Origin: Phialocephala subalpina
Lineage: Eukaryota > Ascomycota > Leotiomycetes > Helotiales > Mollisiaceae
Direction of reading: 5' to 3'
DNA: 64,000 bases
NCBI GenBank assembly: GCA_900073065.1
Contig: FJOG01000016.1
Location: forward strand, 1,389,559 to 1,453,558
The notes beneath the pieces were generated by a model. It saw nothing but the letters and a program-made list of their open reading frames with translations, did no database searches and was not told the DNA's origin. Made by a program: the position numbers and the translations under genes. Positions 32,499 to 44,842 of this stretch are shown in pieces; the first letter of the stretch is position 1, and every line of letters starts with the position of its first letter.

Positions 32499-34762
32499 CT
32501 AGACAGAGTTTGACCTCACTCTCTTGACTTCACTGAAGCCCATAGAGCTTACCGATGCAACCTGAACAAGAGGTCCATTCTTCCCACTCCCCTGAGACCA
32601 CTTCCCACTATCGATACGCGCAAAACGACCACTTCCCTTCTCATTCAAAGAAGCTGTCTCGTCCCACGTTACCGTAGAACTCCACATTTTGCCCTTCTCA
32701 TTGACAGGCACCATGTTTTCTCCATGATCCCAACCGGTGATACCCACGCCTTTCAATGCCCTCATTTGCAACTGTAGAATTTCGTCTGACCACCAGGCTC
32801 GTTGACGCCATTCTCCTTGCTTGCGTCTGCCGCGTTGCCAGCCGACTACTGATTCTAAGCAAAGACTTACGCCGATGATGATTGAACCGAAGCCGAAGAC
32901 TAGGAAGATAGCCAAAGTACTAAAGTTTGAGAAGTCGCTCCGACGGATTGTTTGGTTCTCGCAAAGCCATGCTAGGGCTGAGTTGTTGGCTACTTGGTCT
33001 TGGGGAACAAATTCGGTGTACTGGGAAGGCGGGCCTGTGACGTAGTCTACTACAAGACGCTGAGTGTTCGCAAGTCCAATGGTGAACCAATTCTGCGATT
33101 CGAGTTCCCATTGGTTAGCCGCCGGTGGCAACGATTGTTGCGACTCAGCCAAATTTTCGACTAGTAGAGGTGAGTTGCCGAGCAAGATGGTATCCACAAT
33201 AGTAGAGAACGACGCTGAGATCAAAATTGCCAGTGCGGTCTCCTGTTGTTTCTTGGTATCGAAGAGACCCTTGGTGACGTTCGACCAGTTTTCCTCCATG
33301 TAATTGACCGATAGAGGAGGCGAGCATGCCGAGGAATCCTGACGAGCAGGATTACAGAATTGGAACTGCTCTGTACACCCAAGGACTGAGATTGGCTTGT
33401 CCAGGATATACTCGTATATTGTCTCACTCTGCTCCCCATTAGTCGTCTCGGTTACGGACGTATTGTAATGCGCTGACAGCCACAGGTCATCACTTGGGCC
33501 AGTGAAAATTCCAAAGAACGAAGCGAATATCAGGGCAAGAGTGCTGTTCGTGTTGGCCAGCGCAGGAATGGGGTCAAAGCCAAGCTGATAGTCTGAAGTT
33601 TCGATACTTCACGAATAGTCAGCATTGAACGCACTTTCGCTCGAAGATTTTTGACTTACTCGATGTCCCAAGAACCTGCCTCTCGATTGTAAAAGGGAAG
33701 CGCGTTGTCCCGCCAATTTGAATAGACATAGGTGGCATTCGCTATGACAGGGTCATTCATTCCGAACAGAGTACCATTGATGTCGCTAGGTCCGTAGAAC
33801 GCTGCCGTGTAGTTGTAAGGTATTGGCGTTTGCAGCTCGTTGTTGTCTCCTTGAAGACTAAGTTCGCCACTGAGAGTGAGGGTGCTATTGCCACTTTTGA
33901 CATAACCATCCGTCGTGACTGGAACGCAGGTGACATTGCGCCTCCATTGCACTCTATCCTTATCCTGACTGTTTACGCCGAAATCATCACGAGAGTCGAG
34001 CAATCCAGTGTCCATATACATCGAGCCATTGGTGGGTCCAAGGCAAAGGCTATCATCGAAAGGGCAAACGGCGTTCCTCGAAGTCCAGTTTAACTGCGCT
34101 TGTTTGTAGATATTGCATTCTGGTAAGGATTGTGATTCCGATAAACAGTCTTCGACGTATTGTTTACTTGCTTGCAAGGAGAACTTGCTGTAGCTGTTGT
34201 ATGCAACAAAGGGGGCGAAGGTGTCTTGGTTTACAGGATCGTATCCTTGAGGCTGCCACATGCCGCAGTAAGGACTTCGAGCAATGAGGACCTGACTTCC
34301 TGTGGAGGTAATATGCGACGACAGGATACCAGCAGCTACAAAGGCGACGAGGTGGATAACTCCTGTCGAGATGAGAATGAGAGAGTCTCTGACACTTCGT
34401 GCTGAACGGGATCGCCAGGCCCATCCTATCTTGGTGAACTGCCATATGGCGCTGATATCCGAGTTGTTGTTTCGCAGAGTAGCTTGTTGCTGGTGGTAGA
34501 TGCCGTCTCTTGCCTGTCTGGTAGTCCTAATCTGATGTACGATGAAGGATATGATGGTCCACGACCTGCCCCCAGCAAGCTATTCAACAGGTCAGTCAAC
34601 AGGGCCAATGGTATGGGTTTAAAAATGTACCTGGATGAAGATAGCAAGAGCTGCAACGAGAACAGCACCATTGCGGTTCGAGAGAGTCAAAGTTGAGCCA
34701 GTAACGGGTCCTTTGGCCCAGTTGGTCCAAAAGCCAACATGAATCGTGGTGTTTGTGGACAT
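32499..34762 (-). CDS. Large fungal membrane protein, unknown function
   Basis: Three exons (34762-34631, 34579-33660, 33606-32499) join in frame to 719 residues with no lesion. Hydrophobic segments appear near the N-terminus (GAVLVAALAIFIQLAGG, then WTIISFIVHQI), at about residues 115-140 (LILISTGVIHLVAFVAAGIL), mid-protein (STLALIFASFFGIFTG) and near the C-terminus (STLAIFLVFGFGSIIIGVSLC). Between them lies a large loop with many Asn-X-Ser/Thr sites and paired cysteines, likely outside the cytoplasm. The tail after the last helix is basic and Ser-rich, so cytoplasmic. It resembles a widespread family of uncharacterised ascomycete plasma-membrane proteins; I cannot assign a transport or enzyme role. 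Confidence 0.8.
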
Positions 34763-35883
34763 TTTGTCGCAAATAACTTACCGGAATGAAATTTTCGGTG
34801 GTGGGCGACGACGCAACAACGACGCAACTCTGCTCGTTATATCAAAATCCGAAGCCCCCTAAGCCCCCAAAAGACGTGTTCGACAATTGATGCTGTATCA
34901 TAGCGACGAGAATGCAAGTTGGGGGCGGAGTCTTTTAGTTTTCATCTGTTAGAATCCTCGCTACTCCACATATAAGCTAAATTCAGCTCAAAATCGTGCT
35001 GCATAGCGTTCCGATAGCGTGCAACGTTATCGCACCTCTCAAGAGCCTTGTAGATGGCGATAGACCTGCGTTGTGTTGAAGATCCCTGCCAAGTTTATTT
35101 CAGCCGCAGGGGACGTTGCCCCTCTTCTTGATTGCCGATAGGCCGTATCGGTATTTGGTACAGTAGTGCTTACCGGCTCCAAGCATATTCCTTATGGGAA
35201 CTGTGCCACATCCAATCAAGCATTCGCTTACCGCGCAGGTGTTACTCGATCCCCTGCCGGTACACGCATCGGACCGCCGTCTGGTACTGCCCATTCTGTG
35301 GATGGATCGTGGTCTTTAATCGAGTTTATTCCTCGCTACCACGCGGTTCCTCCGCTAAAGCGGCTAGAATACCGGGAGGGGTTACGAGCTCACCAATTGG
35401 GGGCGACCTAGATATCGCGAAGCTCATGCACATGCAGTGAGATATAAGTTCGATCAAGATACAACGTTGAAAGGTTGATAGAAGCCCTAGTCCAACATCC
35501 AGCGAGTAGCACACCTCGGCGATAATGGAGCCTTGAAATGTTAGTCCGCAATGATACCCAAGTTGGTGATCAGAGATAAGGAATGGATGCAAAGGCTCCC
35601 GGATTGAAAAGGCTGACCAGCCGATCATTTCTGATTTTGATATCAGACGAGGGGAAATCCCAGTCAAGCAGTGCAACAACAGGCTAGGTGCATCCCTATT
35701 TATAGCCCCCAAATACTTTGCCAACTACACTTTATTAACGTTTATCGCAGCGTGTGTTTTCTAGCCTGCGTAGGATAAATGCACTTTGCATCGCGGCTTG
35801 TGACCCAACGGGACAACCCCGCAATTAAAAATAAACCTCAGAAAACGAGAACATATTATTCTTAAGCCAAACACAACAGCACG
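34763..35883. other. Gap without recognisable gene
   Basis: Promoter side of the membrane-protein gene, then 1 kb in which no frame looks coding. It leads directly into the 250-bp tandem duplication. Confidence 0.4.
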
Positions 35884-36383
35884 ATTGACTTCCAAATTGG
35901 TGGAGACGCTCAACTTCTCAAGACACGACATTCCCCGCCTCACACGCACATGGCTTGCTCTACTAACTCATCCGCGGTTCGACATATCGTTTGGATAAAC
36001 GCAACAATGTTGCCCGGGATTCGATGCATCGCGAACCGTTAGCGCCCGTTTCCCATGTTCACAGGTCCTGCATCCACGATCGACAAGCCCAAAGAGGAAG
36101 CTCGCGGCTGTCAGGTCGGCACATCCGCCTCACATTGACTTCCAAATTGGTGGAGACGCTCAACTTCTCAAGACACGACATTCCCCGCCTCACACGCACA
36201 TGGCTTGCTCTACTAACTCATCCGCGGTTCGACATATCGTTTGGATAAACGCAACAATGTTGCCCGGGATTCGATGCATCGCGAACCGTTAGCGCCCGTT
36301 TCCCATGTTCACAGGTCCTGCATCCACGATCGACAAGCCCAAAGAGGAAGCTCGCGGCTGTCAGGTCGGCACATCCGCCTCAC
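35884..36383. repeat. Perfect 250-bp tandem direct duplication
   Basis: Bases 35884-36133 are repeated without any difference I could find at 36134-36383, head to tail. The unit starts ATTGACTTCCAAATTGG and ends CACATCCGCCTCAC. The 196-codon open frame crossing the second copy is non-ATG and looks accidental. Perfect identity implies a recent event; the unit is below the length usually needed to trigger RIP. Confidence 0.95.
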
Positions 36384-36839
36384 TCAAATGGGCGCGGTGC
36401 ATGTTGGCGAGATGCTCAGGCAGGCGTTACCCACGACATGTGAAATAGCAGAAAGTCAAGCAGACAGAGACATGTACAGCAAGAACAAGGGCGGATCGGA
36501 AGCTATAAAAAGAATATGCGACAATAAACCAAGCTTCAAGAACAGAATTAGACTACCCAGTCGCATGAGAACGGGAAAAGACATGAAGAAGGGCAGTGTA
36601 GCTCTTCGTACTACTGATGACTGCAAGAGTACTGAACAACGTCTCTCCCTAAACTCAATTCCGAGAGAAAGTAAAAGGCCTCCATTATCCCAAGACTCTT
36701 CCACAACAAAAATGCCAGCTTGTCACGGGTCCACGCTTCACGTGATGGTCACCCAAAACCTCACTCGAAGACTTAGAAATGTTCTTATCTGCACTTCTCA
36801 AGATGCTCCAAGATCTAGTCTTAACTTATGAAGGTCGCA
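36384..36839. other. Gap without recognisable gene
   Basis: Sequence after the tandem duplication. It ends with CTCACTCGAA and CACGTGATG motifs that also precede the second KPSMLAS module at 41.6 kb, so the homology between the two modules may begin here. Confidence 0.35.
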
Positions 36840-37036
36840 GAAACAAGAATGCCGCCGGCAAGCCTTCTATGCTGGCCAGCCTCACCTCTTCCAATGCCGA
36901 AGTACAGAGCGACTCCGCAATGAAAGCTTTCGGAGCAAGATGGCGCGCGCATAGGGAGGTTGAGAATATAGAGAAAGAGGTCGAGGAAAGAAGTGATAGA
37001 AAGTTGGGCACGCTCGTATTTATGAGGATGATGTGA
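36840..37036 (+). pseudogene. KPSMLAS module, copy A (small orphan family)
   Basis: Short frame reading NKNAAGKPSMLASLTSSNAE and on through VENIEKEVEERSD to TGA at 37034-37036. It looks like the 3' exon of a small fungal gene, with a plausible intron acceptor just before it (TTATGAAG). It is clearly related to the copy at 41640-41847 in the residues KPSMLAS, EV and ENIE and in the DNA itself. No complete gene could be built. Function unknown. Confidence 0.45.
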
Positions 37037-37792
37037 AGTTGTTGAGGCTGGTGAGGCGCATTCCATACGCGTATTCAGTACGCGTATTCGATACACGTTG
37101 GAAGCCTTACCCTATTCGGTGTAGGCTAGATCCCTTGAAGTAAGGTGCCGCTAGAGCTCGCTTAATGAGGTTCTCACCCGTGTCACCTCGAGCTCACGAA
37201 GTACCTATCATCATATCTCTTAAGACCATCCACTCCGCCTTTCTTTCTTTACTTCGTCTAAATTTTCATTTTCACGTTGACTTTGCTTAATGCCAATGGA
37301 AGGATCGAGTACTGCACTACAAAAAATCTCATCCAATCGGTATATTTCAGATTGTGTATCAGCTCAATTTGGTAGAACTCTCCCCCTTTTTGAACGAGCA
37401 CTTCCGGGAGATTGGTGTTCGCTACCGACTCCGAACTTCCTTCGATCTCCTGATTCCTGAGTCCTGAGTATGACGATTCTATTCTCCTTCTTCTTCCACT
37501 CTCTATAATCAATATCGCCTTTCTACGGGCATAGATCATAAATTCATCCATACAAATACGTATCTTCGTGGCATACCAGGGTATTTGGTACAGGATCTCT
37601 TCGCATTTGCTGGAAATGATGTTAGAAACAACGTAGTTCTCAATGGCGCGAAGACATAATGTAAAACAGGGCGACTGGCTGTGAGAAGCATCAGAGCATC
37701 AAGTATCACCTGCACCACTGGTGAGCTGGCACTTGACTGTTTACCCCTCATTACCCCGCGCTCGTCTTTATATCTTCTTTGTTTCAGACTTA
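37037..37792. other. Gap without recognisable gene
   Basis: 3' side of the Myb/C2H2 gene. No coding frame, RNA or repeat recognised. Confidence 0.4.
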
Positions 37793-40700
37793 CTATCCAA
37801 CTTCTGGCTTCTTCTCCAGCGCTTCAATACGTTGCATGAGCTGTTGAATCATGCTCGCATTATTCGAGCTAGACTGAGCACTTGGATTTGAGTTTCCAGG
37901 AACTTTAGATTCACAATGCGTCCTCCCCTGACACACACAATGACCCACACACGTCGAGCAGAAGTTGTAGGCGATTTCTTGATCCAAATACTGAGCTGGG
38001 GGTAACTGAGAGACCATGTAAGGCGAGAAACATGAATTGAGAAGTGCGTCGAAGTCGTTGTGTTCCGAAAGACTGACTCCAAAATCCATATCATCCATTG
38101 CTCTCGGTGTCTGGGAAGTCTCGATACTTGGCATTGGTGTAACATAGGCTCCGAATCCCGAATCAGCAGGAGATTGAGGTATCTTGGCCTTTCCACTTTC
38201 ACATCCGTGGACTGAGGATGGGTTTAAGCTTTGTGTGCTTCCCAAGCTTATTGCCTGAAATTGGTGATCTGGCCCCAAAACCTGTTCGAGTAGGCTTGTC
38301 TCGACGGGTTTCATTCTCCGTGCAACGATGGCTTCAGCATATGGCAAATAGTTCTCCAGAAGATCCAAGGAGGTATTAGAAATCGGAACATTGTTTGCCA
38401 GAATTGAGGAACCATTGTGATCAAGGTTATCAAAATCTGGAAATTGTTAGTAACGCTATAGAGGTGGGTGAACATGGAACTTACTAGATGCTAACAGGGA
38501 CGTGTCTGAGGCAAAAAGGTGGTCATACATTGCCCGCCACTTTTCTTGTTGTATTTGGCCGGGTGGATTCTTCTTGTTTCGTAGCCATTCGTAAGTCTCG
38601 AACGTGAAGCCATCTTTCAGCTCTCGTATTCGAGGCAAGCAGGATACTTTTGCTTCAGCGTGACTATCAAGCTCCAAGCGAGATCTCAGATTTTCCTTGC
38701 ACCTCTGACACTGAAATTTGACGTAATGCTTTCGGTATAGATGTTCTCTAGAAGAGTTTAGGTTAGCGTCTACTGTACAAATAGTATGTTGAGCTGTCTT
38801 GACTTACTTCAGTTTCGCTATATCTGGCCATGTGTTTGCACATACGCGCGCGCCATTCAACCCGAAAGAACCCGGATCCCGATGACGATATGGACAGATA
38901 AGCCTTTGATGTTTCTCAGGATGTGGGCTACAGTCTTGTGGATCGCGACGCTGCCTCTTCTTGTGTGTCTCGTCATCTTCGTCCCCATCTTGGTCTGCAC
39001 CACGCTTAGGATTTGAATGTGTAGCACTTGATGGAGTCGGTACACCACCCGAATTTCCTCTGGCTGTGAAAGGGGCATCTGGTGTTGATGCGTCGCCCGC
39101 TGCGGGGTTGCTTGGCGATGTGTCATGGCCCCCTGTTGGTGAATCGGCGGACTGCCACTTGATGTCGATCGAACTTTGTTTACATCTCAGATGAAATGAG
39201 AGCATTAGTTCTGAAAGTAATCTGTATCGCAAGGCAGCCATCAGTGACATAACTATGTCAAACTTATTCTTGGCCTCTGGGGAAAGAGATATACCATTCT
39301 CGATGTCGATCCGATCTTCCCAAGAAATGAGGCTATTTTCATCGTCATTCGACTGATCCGAGTGGTGACTGTCGGTTGATGATTTCTCGCAGGCCTGAAT
39401 GGGCTTCGAATTTGAGATTCGAGGGCTTGATTTGGCTTGGATGTCCGACTCCTTGACTAAGATCACGCTTTCTTCACCGACAGTGGCACGTGGATCCTCG
39501 TCCCCTGCGGCTGGTGTAGTGACGATTTGGGTTTGTTCAGGCGTAGACGTCCGCAGTGGTAGTTGAACGTTAGGGCCTTGGTTAACATATATACTTGACT
39601 TCCTTGATGGAACGTCTTCGACAAGAGCAGCTCTGGTTCCCGGTGACTCTATGGGTTCATTAGCCGTCCGTAAAAGCCGATTGTCATTTTTTGGCATCTC
39701 TTCAAAAGCAGAATCCCATGTGGGGGCTATTGAATGATGAAAATTATTCGAAGTCTTTGTGGCTTCATTGAGGTCAATAGAATCAGCTTTTTGTGGCGCG
39801 AGGTATGTGGATATCGTGCCGGTTTGATTAGGCGAGTAGGCTCTGGCATCTGAATAAGGGTTTATGTGTCTCGAGGAGGGTATGGGTGCAGTCTGGACAC
39901 TGTTCATAGTATACAGCTGTGAATGATATCTGTTATGGAAGACCTCCATGTCTTCATGCCCACGTGTTGACTCGGAGTCCTACAGAGTTCTCATCAGTCA
40001 TTTGTATCTCGTGGTTTATCTTAGGGCAAAATAACCTCATAATATCCACCTTGAGTTTCCATGTCGTCGGCATATCCACTGTCAATACTAGGCGACAAAA
40101 CCCCGGCATCATAACTTTCTAAAATTCTTTCGCGCCCTGAGCAAGATCGAGATGGTGTTTGGAGATTTTTGAGACCTTGTGACATGCACTAGAATAAGAA
40201 GCATCAGGTACGGTTCTTGGATATCAGAACTTGCATTGAGGCACCTTCACCCACATAGGCAAAGGATAAATTCTCACCTTTTGTTCAACGACACTCCATT
40301 TCTCGCCGGTAGCAGCAGCTAAAGGAGCCCAGATCTCTCTGCGCATAGCCATATAATGCTTCGCCAAATTCTCTATTTTTATACCGTCCCAATCGTCTAC
40401 ATTTCTCCTCTCCATCAATCGTTCGTGTCTCTTACGACAAGCGTTTGGGGTTTTACTAGGGAAGTAAGTCCAGTGAATTGGTGCCCAGTTCATTCCCTGG
40501 GCACGAGCTGCCATTAGGGTCGCGTCATCTTGTGGATTCCACGCTATCGATGATTCCCGAATGGTCGCTTGTGCTGGGGTGAAAGAGGTTGGTGTGGGAT
40601 GCAGGCTTAGCGGATGCTGCATGGGGTGGAGAGGCGTCGTAAATGACTGTGCATTCTGCATTGCCGCATATGCTTGCGATTGCTGGGTAAAGGCCGTAGT

Positions 40701-41009
40701 GGCAGGTATAAGGCGGGGGGAGGTATTTGCATACGCTGCCGAGCGACTCTTCGCGTGTTGCTCATCGGAAGACTTTGAAGAGGGTAAGATCGGTGCGTAC
40801 GAAGAGGTATGGGATATCAACGGAGGATTCGGGTAGTAGCCTCTCGTTCCGGCAGAGAAATATGGTGTGCGGCTTGCACGCGTGTTTGGGCTTGCCGGTG
40901 CAGATAGTGCAGGACTCTATCATTGATCGGTACAGAGATTATTCGTGGAAATTTACTATGGCAGAAGAGAAAAGGATTTTGGGTTTCGCAGACGTACCAG
41001 AGGAGGCAT
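37793..41009 (-). CDS. Myb/SANT-like plus C2H2-like putative regulator
   Basis: Six exons join in frame (41009-40998, 40916-40278, 40188-40036, 39979-38808, 38747-38485, 38436-37793) into 960 residues. The N-terminal third has a Myb/SANT-like domain at about 128-185 (WNPQDDATLMAARAQGMNW, then CRKRHERLMERR). In many fungi this domain forms a gene of its own, together with the following CMSQGLKNLQ segment. After a Ser/Thr-rich linker, residues about 627-700 carry the fungal C2H2-like pattern CPYRHRDP...PDIAKLKEHLYRKHYVKFQCQRC. A Gln/Ser-rich tail with a short coiled coil ends the protein. Exons 3 and 4 are joined by a 56-base intron. If the genes were separate, the second would start 80 bases after the first stops. 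A single nuclear protein is the simpler model, but transcript evidence is needed. Confidence 0.72.
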
Positions 41010-41639
41010 GATACACGACTCTTGTGCTTCAGAAGTGAGCAGTCAACTTAGTATCACCATTCGATCCACACGTCTGCGAGTGGATTTGAGAGGAAGAGGA
41101 TAGTAGAACTATTTCTTGTTGAAGTAGAATGTAAGGTAAATACGCGCGCGGTACGAACTTTCATTTCGGAATTTTTCTCTGCATGCGAGATTCCTGCGAG
41201 ATCTTGGGGAAAAAATGCGCCACAATTCAGCAGCCTTGTGCGGACAACCCTGCGAGATCACAATACGTTTCGCGACAACAATACTCTTGCTCGAATATAG
41301 ATCTCGCAGATCATGGGAGAAAATCTCACAATGCGCCAGAATTGCCGAGCTTCACAAAATGAAAGGTGCGAATTTGAGTACGAGCAAACGTATAGAACTA
41401 CGGCCAATACTTCTCTACGAGATATAGTACATCAGAACCGTGCCAAAACAGTTATCTGAAAAAAGACACTCATTTCCAATCATTGCAGTATTGCATATAT
41501 CAGCGCATCCAAGAACCCAACAACTTGCCGAACCTGAAACCAAGTCCTTCTTCGTGACCAGTATCACGTGATGCGTTCTCAGAATAGCTCTCACTCGAAA
41601 ACTCGAGAAGGGTGCGTTTCAGCCGCTACTTATGGTGTT
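41010..41639. other. Promoter side of the Myb/C2H2 gene
   Basis: Upstream region of the regulator followed by sequence similar to that before KPSMLAS copy A (CACGTGATG, then CTCACTCGAA). No gene seen. Confidence 0.35.
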
Positions 41640-41847
41640 GACGCTGATCAAATGACACAGGGAAGTGAAGAAGAACGAGAAGCACATCGACAAGCCTTCT
41701 ATGTTGGCCAGCTTCATCTATGCCTCTCCCGAGGTATATGAGCGATTGGTGTGTGATGAAAGCCCGCAGAGCGAGAAGACGCGTGTACAGAGGCTGAAGG
41801 AGAAAAGTGAGAATATAGAGAGGATTGTCGAGGGAAACAATGATTAA
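41640..41847 (+). pseudogene. KPSMLAS module, copy B (small orphan family)
   Basis: Frame reading VKKNEKHIDKPSMLASFIYA, then SPEVYERLVCDE and a charged helix ending ENIERIVEGNND. It resembles copy A 4.8 kb away and is on the same strand. An acceptor-like ACACAG lies just before it. This copy looks closer to the original protein than A does. A 5' exon could not be identified. Function unknown. Confidence 0.45.
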
Positions 41848-42381
41848 AGTCTGAATTTGCAGGTGATGATACTGTAGGAAGTTGTCGACGCGTCGGCGAA
41901 GAGTTTGGTGGGTCGGCACCTTGCCGTTTTTGGCGCTGGGCTAGGCCTAGATAGGTTAAAGTGTTGTTGCTGCCGAACCTCACGTAGTTGGCTCTTGTGT
42001 TCTTTTTCCATTTCCGTGAGTAGCGTCAATATTAGTATATCTACTATCAACAGTAGTAATCAGTGCGGGGTTGAGAAGAGGATCTTCTAATCGATATCTT
42101 AAAATTTGACGATTGCACGTGGGCGGATGACTCGACACGTCCCTCCTGTGTCCTGACTCTTGTATACTACTGCTTCCTTCTTCTTCTTTCTTCCCTCCCT
42201 CGCGCTCACCATACCGAATCTTACCGGAAATAACATATTACGATCAGGGCAGGTATTTCTCTTTCATTCTGCACCAGCCTCACCACGATGTTCCCCCTCC
42301 CCCAAGGCAAATGCGTATTCTATTTCGAGCTTCCTCTGACTGAGTGGTTTATAGCACAGCTTTACAAGACCACTCTCGAAT
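41848..42381. other. Gap, promoter side of the Nudix gene
   Basis: Contains a pyrimidine-rich tract (about 42165-42210, TTCCTTCTTCTTCTTTCTTCC-like) typical of fungal core promoters, some 180 bases before the Nudix start. No gene seen. Confidence 0.45.
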
Positions 42382-42879
42382 ATGGCACCTGTAAAACCCA
42401 CAGTCCGAGTTGGCCTGGGCGTGTTTGTCCTCGAATCTTCCCAAGAACCATCTGAAAACCCCCGCTTCCTCATGGGCAAGCGCAAAAACGCTCACGGTGC
42501 TGGCACTTACGCTCTTCCAGGCGGGCATCTCGAGTTTGGAGAGACACCTGAAAAGTGTGCTGCCCGTGAGGTGCTGGAAGAAACTGGGCTCAGAGTCTCC
42601 AACATCCAATTCATGACTGCTACGAACGATATCATGGAAGCAGATGGCAAGCATTATATCACGTTGTTCATGGTGTGTGTCCGAGAGAATGACATCCATA
42701 CCCCTCAAGTTCTGGAACCTGAAAAGTGTGAAGGATGGGAATGGATCCGCTGGGAAGACCTGATGGCTTGGGTGAAGAGAGCGAGCGAGGCACGTGATAG
42801 CGGGGTAGGGAGAAAGTTGTTCATGCCAATGTTGAACTTAGTCAGTCAGCGTCCTAGCATCATTCCTACTCTCAGGTGA
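42382..42879 (+). CDS. Nudix hydrolase, NUDT15-like
   Basis: Single-exon gene for a 165-residue Nudix hydrolase that cleaves nucleoside diphosphates linked to another group, for example oxidised or modified dNTPs. The full Nudix box is present as GGHLEFGETPEKCAAREVLE followed by ETGL, matching GX5EX7REUXEEXGU, at about residues 49-72. Flanking strands (VRVGLGVFVLE and HYITLFMVCVRE) and the closing WEWIRWEDL match the eukaryotic MTH2/NUDT15 group. Length is standard. ATG at 42382 precedes the conserved start PTVRVGLGVF. No lesion. It is probably cytosolic housekeeping, unrelated to its neighbours. Confidence 0.95.
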   Translation: MAPVKPTVRVGLGVFVLESSQEPSENPRFLMGKRKNAHGAGTYALPGGHLEFGETPEKCAAREVLEETGLRVSNIQFMTATNDIMEADGKHYITLFMVCVRENDIHTPQVLEPEKCEGWEWIRWEDLMAWVKRASEARDSGVGRKLFMPMLNLVSQRPSIIPTLR

Positions 42880-43079
42880 AATGGAACAATAGTTCTCCTT
42901 TGAGTTCGAGATCTAGTAGATGCTGCCGAACGACTTTGCTTTATAGAACAATGCTTGGTGTTTCAATGTATTTTTGCACCCGGTGGATTGAAGCCGAAAT
43001 GGAGGCTGAATGGAGGCTGAATGGAGCCCCGCACAGTTGTCTCGCAACCTCCACTTCCTCTACGTAGTGGCCTACAAGT

Positions 43080-44842
43080 CTATGACTGCTCCCTCTCAAA
43101 TGCAGTTATCCACATCTCCGACTGAAAGAAAATACCATGACAAACTGATCTCACCGGATTCAGCGGATTAACAATATTGAAATCGAAATGTCGAAGGAGC
43201 TGTTCCGCATCAGCATGTCCCAAAGGAATCTTATCAGTACTTACCTCAACAAAAATCTTATTCAACTCGATCATCGCAAGGTTCTTCCCTAGACACTGGT
43301 ACCGTCCCCACCCAAACACTAATTCTAAAGTGTAATCCATCTCCTTGAGCTTCTCAGGCGAAGCCTCGATCCACCTCTCCGGCCGAAACTGATCCGCATC
43401 TTGACCCCAAGCGTCTTGATCTCGAAAGATACCCAAAGCGCCGAACCCAATTTTCGTCCCTCCCGGTACAAACTTATCATGAATCACGTCGCCGCCGGGT
43501 GGTACCTCCTTAGACATGAGTCCTACAATAGGAGGGAGGATGCGCAAGCCTTCTTTTATAATGGCTTGAAGGTAGGGTAAGTCCCGCGCTTCGGAATCCT
43601 TGATAGGCGATGATATTGGATTACTTGTGAATTCGGTACGCAGCTTGGATGTTACGCGTGGGTGTGTTATTAGGTGTAATAAGATTGTGCGGATCGCAGT
43701 TGCGGTTGTGTCGGAACCAGCAGTGCTGAGTCCGTTAGCCTGCAGCTCAATGCAACATGAGAAGGGCTTTTACATCTGTATGACTATTTCTGACTCGGCC
43801 TCTTCTTGGGTGAGTCCATGGGCGATGAAGGAACCCAACATATCTCGTTCTACCTTCTTATTAGGCCCGAATCTCTGAGCAACAACCTTTTTCGTGATGC
43901 TAAAAGAAGTCAGCAATGCATCGTTGAAATCGTCAAGCACGGCTACCCTGTGATTTTTCCTATGCCTAAAGGATCTTTGTCAGAAGGTAAAGCAGCCTTT
44001 AGAATACGTAGCCCCAAGAGCCAATTAATGGATGGGAAGATCGTGACCATTAAAGCTGCAACAAAAACGCTTTCGACATTGGATATATACCCGTATAAAT
44101 CCGAATCAGTTGCAATATATCCAAATCGTTCTCTATAAGCCACGTCTGAAATGGTATCGAGAGTAAAGTATTCTGCCTTTCTTCCAAAATCCATAGGCTT
44201 ATTTTCTGAATCTGTGGATAAATATTTATTCCGGATTAGATCGACCAGGGCTTGTATATTCCGGTCGATTGTCTCTTCGAGGTTCTCGTTCTCTTTTCCA
44301 GAATACTGTAGCACAGCACATGATAAGGGTACTGTGACGAAATTGGGGAAGTCAACTTACCCCGGCAGCCATCTTCGCCCTGAGTGCGTTGTGCTTGTCC
44401 TCGTCTCTGACTGAAACAATATTGTCGCGAACTGGGTCAAATCGCATGCCAGTATACCACTCCGAGCGGCGGTATGGCGACCGAACGCCTAGCATTCGCC
44501 TCATCACAGCAGGATCACTGGTGATGAGGTCGTTGGGACCGATTCTTGCAAGAGAGCCTCCAGTTGATTAGCGATGAACATTGAGGGCTTGTTTCCTGGT
44601 TAATCATCATAAAACTTACCGTACTTCTGGTTAACCGCATGGAAATCCAGATGTAACGTCCCTCCTGAAACTGCGCGAACCAGCCATATTCGTGAGAGGG
44701 TTGCGATGAGCGGTCCCTTGAAGTGTCGCAAACGATACCAACTGCAAAATGTTTGGAAGAGGTAGAGTCCCGTAATACAGACAAGAACTAAAGTGGCCCA
44801 GTGGCCGACGGATTCGCTGAGATGCCCCGAGAGAACATCCAT
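43080..44842 (-). CDS. Cytochrome P450 (pisatin-demethylase-like group)
   Basis: Membrane-anchored heme monooxygenase of 501 residues. Six exons join in frame: 44842-44620, 44557-44361, 44305-43947, 43899-43774, 43725-43245 and 43199-43080. An N-terminal helix (ATLVLVCITGLYLFQTF) anchors it to the endoplasmic reticulum. The I-helix oxygen-binding motif is TAGSDTT at about 302-308. ExxR is KEGLR (about 359-362), and the heme loop is FGWGRYQCLGKNLA with the axial Cys about 446. The overall style resembles fungal P450s related to pisatin demethylase (inference). No lesion. It diverges from the metallo-beta-lactamase-fold relic, with 466 bases between starts. The substrate is unknown. Confidence 0.93.

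Noticed and set aside
36241..36831. 196-codon open frame after the tandem repeat
   Set aside because: Non-ATG start, half of it is the duplicated non-coding unit, and its first part repeats the frame seen in copy one; accidental.
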